From Isoetes taiwanensis (lineage: Eukaryota > Streptophyta > Lycopodiopsida > Isoetales > Isoetaceae): a DNA stretch of 64,000 bases. The stretch is taken from positions 374,001 through 438,000 of the forward strand of contig JAJEKV010000262.1 of assembly GCA_021234155.1 (NCBI GenBank). Reading direction: 5' to 3'. Shown piece after piece: positions 56,838-64,000 of this stretch. The notes under the pieces were generated by a model. It did not search any database. It was given only the letters and a program-made list of their open reading frames with translations, and was not told the origin of the DNA. The position numbers were made by a program, and so were the translations under genes. Numbering within the stretch: the stretch's first letter is position 1; every line of letters begins with the position of its first letter.

Positions 56838-58667
56838 AATATAGACTGTAATGGTCCACTTTCGGGCATAAATTAGGAACCTTTTAATTTCTTTCTTTTT
56901 TTATTCTCCTTTTTTTTCTAACCCCTTTCTCCCTCCCTTTTGCCTTCCCCTTTCCCTTCCCCTTTTTTTTTCTTCTTTTTCTTATCGCTTTTTCCCCTTC
57001 CTTTTATCTTTCCCCGCTCTTCCCATTTTTCCACTACTCTCTTTCCCTTTCCTTTTCCCCTTCTCTTCCTTTTCCTTTTTCCTTTTCTCTTTCCCGTTTC
57101 TTATGATTTTTTCGCTCTTTTTGCTTACCTTTTCATGTGCCCTTTTCTTCCTTTTCCCCACCCTCTTCCTCTCTTTGATCACGTGCCCTTTTCCCCATCT
57201 CTTTTCCCATTTCTCTCCTCTTTTTATTCATGCTCTTTTTTGATGCTTCCCTTTTCCTTTTAACTTTCTATTCCCTTTTCATACTTTGCCCACCCCTTTG
57301 CTTTAATGCGATTTTCCTTTTTCCTTTTCTTTTTTCCCCTTCCTTTACATTTTCCCTTTCGCTTTCATATGCCTTTTCCATTCCTTTTCTCAACCTTTTT
57401 TATGTACTTTTTTTCCTTCTTTCCCCATCTTTCCCCTTTTTCCCCCTTTCCACTTTCTCCTTTCTTGTTTTTTTTTTTCTTTTCCCTTTTCCCATACTCT
57501 TTTTCCCTTTCTTTTTTCTATTTCCTCACCCCCTTTCCCTCTTCCTTTTTTTTTCTCGTGCCCTTTTCTCCTTCCTCTTTTCCTATTCCTTTCCCTACCC
57601 TTTGTCTATTCTAATTCCCCACCTTTTTCCTCATTTTTCCATCCTTTCCCTCTTCCTCGATGCTTTTTCTTTCGATGCTTTTTGTTTTTCCTTTTTCTTT
57701 TCTTTTTCCACCCTTTCCCTTTTCTTTTTCCCTTTTTTTCAGGTTCTCTTTCCTTTTTCCCTTTTTTTTCTTTTTCTTTTCTTTTTCCCAAGTTCTTATT
57801 TTTCCCTTTTTCCCTTTTCTCACCTTTTTACCCTTTTTTTGCTCTTTTCGTTTTTTCCCATAGACTTTGTAATCTTTTCTTATTTTCCTTTTTACCTTTT
57901 TTCCCTTTTCACCTTTTCCTTTTCCTTTTTTCTTACCTTTCCTTTATTTATTCTATTTTTTCTATTTTCTTTTATCGTTTCTATTTTCCTTTTCTCCTTT
58001 CTTTTCCTTTTTTCCTCTTTTTCCTTTTCCCTTTTCCCTTTTTCCCTTTTCCCCTTTTTCCTTTTCCCTTTTCCCTTTTCCCTTTTCCCTTTCATCCCTT
58101 TTCCCTTTTCCCTTTCCCTTTTCCCTTTTCCCTCCCCTTTCATCGCCTTTTCCCTTTTCCCTTTTCCTTTTCCCTTCATCATTTTTTTTTCCTTTTCCTT
58201 CCCTTTTTCCTTTCCTTTTCCCTTTTCCCTTTCCTTTTTCCCCTTTCATCATTTTCCCTTTTTCCTTTCCCTTTTCCCTTTTCCCTTTTAGTTTTCCGTT
58301 TCCCTTTTCCGTTTTTCTTTTCCCTTTCATCTTTTTCTTTTTTCCCTTTTCCTTTTCCCTTTTCCCTTTCATCGTTTTTCCCTCCCCCTTTTCCCTTTTC
58401 CTTTTCCTTTTCCTTCCCTTTTAGCTTTTTCCCTTTTTCCATTTCATCGTTTTTCCTTTTCCCTTCCCCTTCCCCTTCCCCTTTTCCCTTTTCCCTTTTC
58501 CCTTTTCCCTTTTCCTTTTTCCTTTTCCCTTTCATATTGAAGCCATAGTCAAGATGAAATTTTAGTTGAAGACACGCACACATCATCTCCACCATTGGTC
58601 AATCAAATCCTCGACCGTCCGATTTAGGGTGCGGTCCATTACACAACATTATAATATAATATAAGAT
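56838..58667 (+). mobile_element. Polypyrimidine-core repeat element, copy C
   Basis: The head is diverged (ACTGTAATGGTCCACTTTCG) and lost its palindrome, but CATAAATTAGGAACCTT and the core follow as in copy A. The tail from GAAGCCATAGTCAAGATG to ATATAAGATA is nearly identical to copies A and B. The bases just before the head (ACATTATAATATAG) resemble the element's own tail. Confidence 0.7.
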
Positions 58668-58669
58668 AT

Positions 58670-60585
58670 TTGTAATAAGCAAGTAGGCCAAAAAATTTAT
58701 ATCATTATGAGGGTCTCCGTTCTACATATTAGAATTTAAAATGAAACTCTACAACATTGATGAAAAAAACAATGCTGAAGAGAATGCATTTATGATGTAA
58801 ACCACTTACAATATCCCTAGGTAGTAGAATTCCATATGCTAGACATGTTAGAACATGTGTTTAGGAAATGGAGCCATGAAGGATGTCACGTTTGTTTAAG
58901 TCACTAGTCAAATCACAATGATACTAAGTAAACAGACACAATAAGAAAAAGAAAGAGGTGTGCAACCAAACATCTTATTCTGAAATGTAATCTTGTAAGT
59001 ACATGTATTGCCAATATATGGTAGCATGATAGAACTAAAGCAAATTCTCCAGATGTTTTCAATGAATCTGTAAAACCACGGCAAGATTGGGCCATCAAAA
59101 GTGCATCACCTCTTAGTAAAACATAACATAACTGTGAGTTTGAAGAAAGGCTGCAAAAAATGAAAGACTGATGATCATGGTTACCAGCAAATATAAAAAG
59201 TTGTTCAAGTCATTATCTTACATATCAAATATTCCATGCTTGTAAGGCACATCTTTGTACACATCTTCTCAAATATCTATGTATATAGCAAAGCCAATAG
59301 TAAGGCCACTGGAAAAAATCACAAATATTAGTTGTGAACGCCACAGAAATCAGAACTGACTACCACAGAAACTACTGACCTGACATTTCAGTTCTCAAAG
59401 GCTAGTAAAAGCAGATAAGCTCTGATACAAAGCATCTGGCACCCGCAATGGAAAGACTAGTAAATACAGATAAGCTCCAATACAAAACATCTGGCGCCCG
59501 CAATGGAAAAAGGAAGACAACATAATGGCTTAAAAAAGGGGCGAGAAGAAAAGACATGCCTGCTATAGGGGCAGATCGAACCAATGTTGGAATGAAGCCG
59601 ATGATGGAATTTGATGATCATGGCATCCACTATTTACATATCATGCTTCAACATTCTGCAACAAAGAAGCACAGGGTTAGACTAATGCTACTAACTAGGT
59701 AAATCAAAGAGTCTTTTCCGGAGCTGCAAATGCAAGCTTTGCATCAAAGAAAATGGCAGATGCACTTTTAAATCCAGAGAATCCGATTATAAGCAACCCA
59801 GAATTGGATATTTATTAATAGTAGAGGCCTGCCTCCAACCATCTCGCTTTTCAATACAACTCTAACTGAAGCCCACAACACAACAACCGCAGTACATCAT
59901 TTTATTCCAGAGAAATACCTGCTATTCCGGAAGTCTTATTTCGTCTGAAAGACAGGGTCCACAGCCTCAGCACTAACTCCAGTACCACTCTGTGGCATGA
60001 AAAATACGTCTCGAATTGTTTATTCATCAACGCCAAGCATGAGACCCATAGCTTAAAAAATCCTTTGAATCACTTGATCATCTAAGCACTGCGGTATGCC
60101 CTCAAAGCTTATAATCCGTTGAACCTCCCGATCATCTACCTCTGCTCTGATCTGCCTTTACTTGCTCTGATGGGCCTGAATATATTTGATATACCCTTGC
60201 CAGACCTATAACTCTTATAATGTTTGCCCCAGACTGAAGCCAAAGATTGGAGATGCAATCACTTATCAGAAGCAGAAGTCTTTGACCTAAATCGCTCCAA
60301 CAAGATTGTGGATTGTAATCTTATCTTGCTAATCCCTGTTGTTGCAGATTTGCAAGCCCTGTTTCGCGCCCTAAAATGCTATCCACGAGGCTTGCATGTT
60401 CAGCCCCTAAAATAAAAAGAGGGCTTTTGTTGTGAGCCCTTGGATGTTGGACCATTGAAAAAAAAAAGCTAAATCAACGACTAAGAAATGATGCACTCTA
60501 GATGTATGCATTAGTACATCCATTCGAATATGCCATGAAATCTTAGGAAAACCTTTGTGAAAAGCGTAAAAAAACACAAAGAAAA
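58670..60585. other. Intergenic region
   Basis: No gene recognised. A 55 bp unit with AAGCATCTGGCACCCGCAAT is tandemly duplicated at about 59401-59510. Confidence 0.45.
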
Positions 60586-60587
60586 CC

Positions 60588-61572
60588 CCTTTTTTTTTTT
60601 TTTTTTAGTGAATGGGGTTTTTTCCATTAATTATAGAAAAAGGTACAACATATTGAGTGAGCCTTTATAAATAAGCTACTCATAATAAAACGTGCAAATA
60701 AATCCAAATGAGATAGGTGCTGCTGTAAACACATAAAAGTGTTATATGCTAGCAAGAACAGTAGATAAGTAACTGTAGAAGAAAATGAAGTATGTGGTGT
60801 GCTGCAGCTTAATATGTAGGCAGCCCCAGTACACACTTATATCAGCTCAATTCCTGCAGAAAAATGTAGATGTTAATGGGCTGTAAAAGTTATATGTAAG
60901 TCTGATCCAAGCCAAAAAGGGATAGGTACAGGTCACTGATTTTGGATGTTGAGATGAGTTGTGTGAAAGTGATAGGAGTGTAGAAAATCAAATTGAGCTT
61001 GGAAGTTTGGTTGAAGTACAAGAGTTACGCCATCTCCCGGTTCACTCAATGATCAACCCGTATGCATTGGTGGTTGACATCAGAATAATTAAGGTTCCAT
61101 ATGCATACGCCAATCCCCTATGATGGTAATAACATTCCCTATAAAACTCAAACCGTTGGTCCATCATTCCCCTCGCTATTAATTTCCATAAACCACCATA
61201 GCTGATGCATTAAGTATGTATTCGCAAAAAATTCCATTGCCAGTCTAATTCCTCGCCGGTATGTCAACTATGTCTATATTTGTGGTGCCTCGATTGTTCC
61301 TCGGCCCACATGTCATGTGTGTATCAGATGTCATGTACCGACCTACGCGTCCCGGGAACAACCTGCACTACTCTGGTTTGGCTCAACTGGTGCCAAAGTC
61401 TCGCTAAGACTCCTCATGTAATCTAGCGTAAATACAATGAATGTTAGTAAGTGAATCATGACAATTTAGTTTAAAGCAGGTTTATGAGCTCCCATGAATT
61501 GGCCTATGTTTAACCAATTTGTATCCACATCATCTTTGTGCGGTGTTTTATTTGGTTGCAACCATCTCAATG
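60588..61572 (-). mobile_element. Probable 3' region and poly(A) tail of an L1 LINE
   Basis: A run of about 19 T at 60588-60606 reads as poly(A) on the minus strand, preceded by AATTAATGGAAAAAACCCCA, a typical LINE 3' end. It may be the tail of the L1 whose coding region stops at 61573, or of a separate small fragment; about 970 bp of 3' untranslated sequence would be long. Confidence 0.4.
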
Positions 61573-64000
61573 TCATATATAACCCCGAGATTTAATCCAG
61601 AATATAGATATTTGTTTCCCTCCATATTGGCACCTATTTCTATGCTTCCAGACATTCCATAAAGCAATACAGCATAAAGAATTCTTAAATGCATCATCAT
61701 TCATCAAAAATTCAAGCAAAGTAGCAGGGCAATTTATATGAAAGGTCTCTTCAAACCATGTCCAAAAGGTATTAAGTTTTACACAGCCAAATATATGCTC
61801 CATAGATTCTATATAACTGCAACCAAGAGGGCAAGAGGGATTCACTGAATTTGTTAAAGAATTTGTTGCTGAATTGTAGTGCCTTGACATAGCTTCCAAG
61901 CATGACACACTCTTATTTGCAATTAGCCATGCAAAGTATGAAATCTTGGGTGGGAGGTAGGAGAGCCAGATATTTTGGAACAATTTGATTTCAGTGTCAT
62001 CTGAAAGACCCCAATAGAGCTTAGATTTGGATGGGACTTGAGGCTTATTTAAGCCATTGTAGATCTTGGAAACATTTTAACTGGGCTTACCAGAAAGGGT
62101 CCATTGGGCAGTGATAGGATTGTTCTGAATGTTGACATTTCTAACTCTTTGCATGATAAATCTAAAAATAATTTTGTCAGAAGAGCTGCCCCTAATTTTA
62201 TTTTTCAAATTGGTCCAGGAGATCCATCTATTGTGATCCCAGAGATCACCAAAATTTAAAATATCATTTGACATCCATTTTTTATAGATCTTTGGATGAT
62301 TAATGGGCGGAGGGGTAATGTTATCTGGAAAAGTTGGGATTCCAAAATAAACTTGTGTTGGAATGGCTCTTCCCAATATCGAGATGGGTCAAAGATTTTG
62401 TGAACCTTATTCCAGGCCAGAATAGAATTTCTCATGAGAGGAGAAGTATTAGGGGCAGGTTTCAGAGTCGTGAAAGCTGAGGAAGGTAAGTTATGACTGA
62501 TGGAAGGATGCCCTTTGGGATGGCTACAAGATAGCCAATGTTTGATGAAAATCATGGCTGGGTTGTTGTGATTGGATAGGGATTTCCAAATGTATTTCCC
62601 AGCTAAAGCATAGCCCCGAAGGATCAAGTTTTTTGCAGCCAAGGCCACCATCTTTCTTACTTCGGTGGTAGTATTCGGTTTACCATGTGGTGATTCTTCG
62701 GATAAAATTTCTTACAATTCTCTCAATTTGTTGGTAGATGCCTTTAGGAGCCAAGAGAGTCGAGGAATAATAAATGTGGGAGGCAGAACAATGAGAATTA
62801 GCAATTATTGTTCTCCCAGCAAGAGAGAGACAATTGCCATAATTGCCTAATTTCTTTCTAATTCTTGCAACTATAGGGGACCATAACTCTTTCAGACTGG
62901 GATTGAGAGACAGAGGCATGCCTAACAGATTTGTTGTCTCAGTTGGTCTAATGCATTTGATTCCTGAAATGTTATTGGTGTCAACCTCACCTATAATAGT
63001 GCATTTGTTAAGATTCAGTTGAATTCCAGAAGCAGCTCCAAAGATGTGAATGATGTGAAGGAAATTGGCAATGTTGCTGGAGTCATTTTTGAGAAAGCTG
63101 AAGGAATCATCTGCATATTGGAGGATGCACAGTTTGGTTGAATTGTCAGGAAGATTAAGGCCAATAATATTCCCCATAGATTGATGATAGGTAATCACCC
63201 TAGTTAACATCTCTGCTACAGCCAAGAATAAATAAGGTGCTAGGGGACATCCCTGTCTCACACCTCGAGCTAGAGGGAAAAAGTAGCCAGGGGAACCATT
63301 AACAAGAACAGTTGATTGAGATCTAGAATTTAGGCCCAAGATAAGCTTAATGATCTTTTCACTGAACCCAAGCTTTTGAAGAGAGAATTCTAGAAAGTTC
63401 CATCTAACAGTATCAAAAGCCTTTGAGAAGTCAAGTTTGAGCAAGATACAGTTTTGCTTACTAAGATTATTCCAATGCATTCCCTCCATGGCTGCAATGT
63501 AATTGTCTAGGATGAATCTGTTGGGAAGGAAAGCAGATTGGTTCGAGCTGATAACATTTTGGAGATGAGATTTAACCCTGTTAGCTATGATTTTGGCACA
63601 GACCTTATAGGTGGAGTTTGTAAGAGAAATAGGCCTCCAATCAGAGAAGGACTGAGGATTGTCCACCTTAGGAATTAGAGTAATGAGGCCAGCTGATAGA
63701 GAAGGATGGAGGTGATTTGAATTCCAGAATCCTTTGATCATATGCACAAAATCATCTTTGATGATTTCCCAAAAAGTAATGAAAAAATTCGGTGGCAGCC
63801 CATCATCCGGACTGGACTTTTACCTTTGCCAAACTTTTAGGGTGAAGAGAATCTCATCTTCATTTGGACTAGCCTCAATAGCAGGATTCATGGCAATGTT
63901 ACTGTGAAGGTCATTGATTTCAATCAAATCAGTGAATGATTTAGCTTCTGCAATTTGGATATGTCTATCTCTCGGTTGAGAGAAAATATTAGCATAGTTT
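61573..64000 (-). pseudogene. Plant L1-type LINE second protein, cut by the window edge
   Basis: From the right edge the minus strand reads the pre-RT region (KSSPDDGLPPNFF after one stop near 63820). The 355-codon block 62680-63747 is a complete reverse transcriptase core: LIPKVDNPQSFSDWRPISL, LKLDFSKAFDTVRW (motif A), GVRQGCPLAPYLF (motif B) and LQYADDSFSF (motif C). Two frameshifts follow, then the C-terminal zf-RVT region with PPKISYFAWL and CPLGCSYIESMEHIFGC. The endonuclease would lie outside the window. Catalytic residues are present, but the stop and shifts make the copy non-autonomous. Confidence 0.8.

Noticed and set aside
1-64000. CRISPR arrays, bacterial operons, tRNA and rRNA genes
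   Set aside because: No direct-repeat and spacer pattern, no ribosome-binding sites with packed genes, and no tRNA or rRNA sequence was recognised. The palindrome arrays have irregular spacing and AT-rich or inverted units.

Overview
The window looks like nuclear DNA of a land plant, and a non-flowering lineage is plausible but unproven. The evidence is one PLATZ transcription factor gene, a plant L1-type LINE, a MULE carrying a Ulp1-like protease gene, pogo-type and DUF7869-type transposon proteins, GT-AG introns, and long AT-rich stretches without genes. There is no operon structure. Most coding sequence is transposon-derived and broken by frameshifts and stops. The best-preserved candidate genes are the PLATZ gene (29.6-30.4 kb), two small paralogous genes (20.3-21.2 kb) and an FCP1-phosphatase-like gene (21.4-22.7 kb).

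Layout. 2.6-7.2 kb: a minus-strand DUF7869-type pseudogene interrupted by a 2.2 kb terminal-inverted-repeat element that carries arrays of short palindromes. 7.3-9.0, 32.7-35.0 and 56.8-58.7 kb: three copies of an element with conserved ends and a long polypyrimidine core. 9.4-24.2 kb: an unusual gene cluster. It holds two tail-to-tail decayed copies of a gene that appears to join a ParB-like motif region to a DNA-methyltransferase-like fold, a DUF7869 C-terminal fragment with a perfect 450 bp tandem duplication, twin 80-residue protein genes sharing one promoter layout, and the FCP1-like gene. Putative introns and flanks in this cluster carry a recurring CGCGCC(A/T)GGCGCG palindrome, and one intron holds a foldback of about 375 bp. 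24-29.6 kb: no genes recognised. 32.0-36 kb: a degenerate LTR retrotransposon with an LTR-PBS-LTR-PBS arrangement; one polypyrimidine element sits inside the second LTR, so the first LTR serves as an empty site. 36.5-38.3 kb: a degenerate LINE reverse transcriptase. 40.8-48.9 kb: a GC-rich MULE with inverted-repeat ends, a SWIM-type transposase gene and a convergent Ulp1-like gene. 51.1-53.7 kb: a pogo-like transposase pseudogene split by a LINE fragment. 60.6-64.0 kb: an L1 element running off the right edge.

The candidate for an undescribed system is the 9.4-24.2 kb cluster: eukaryotic, intron-containing ParB-like plus methyltransferase-like genes in which the usual catalytic (D/N/S)PP(Y/W) motif is not visible, next to conserved small acidic-tailed protein genes. 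All assignments come from reading motifs by eye; no database search was possible.
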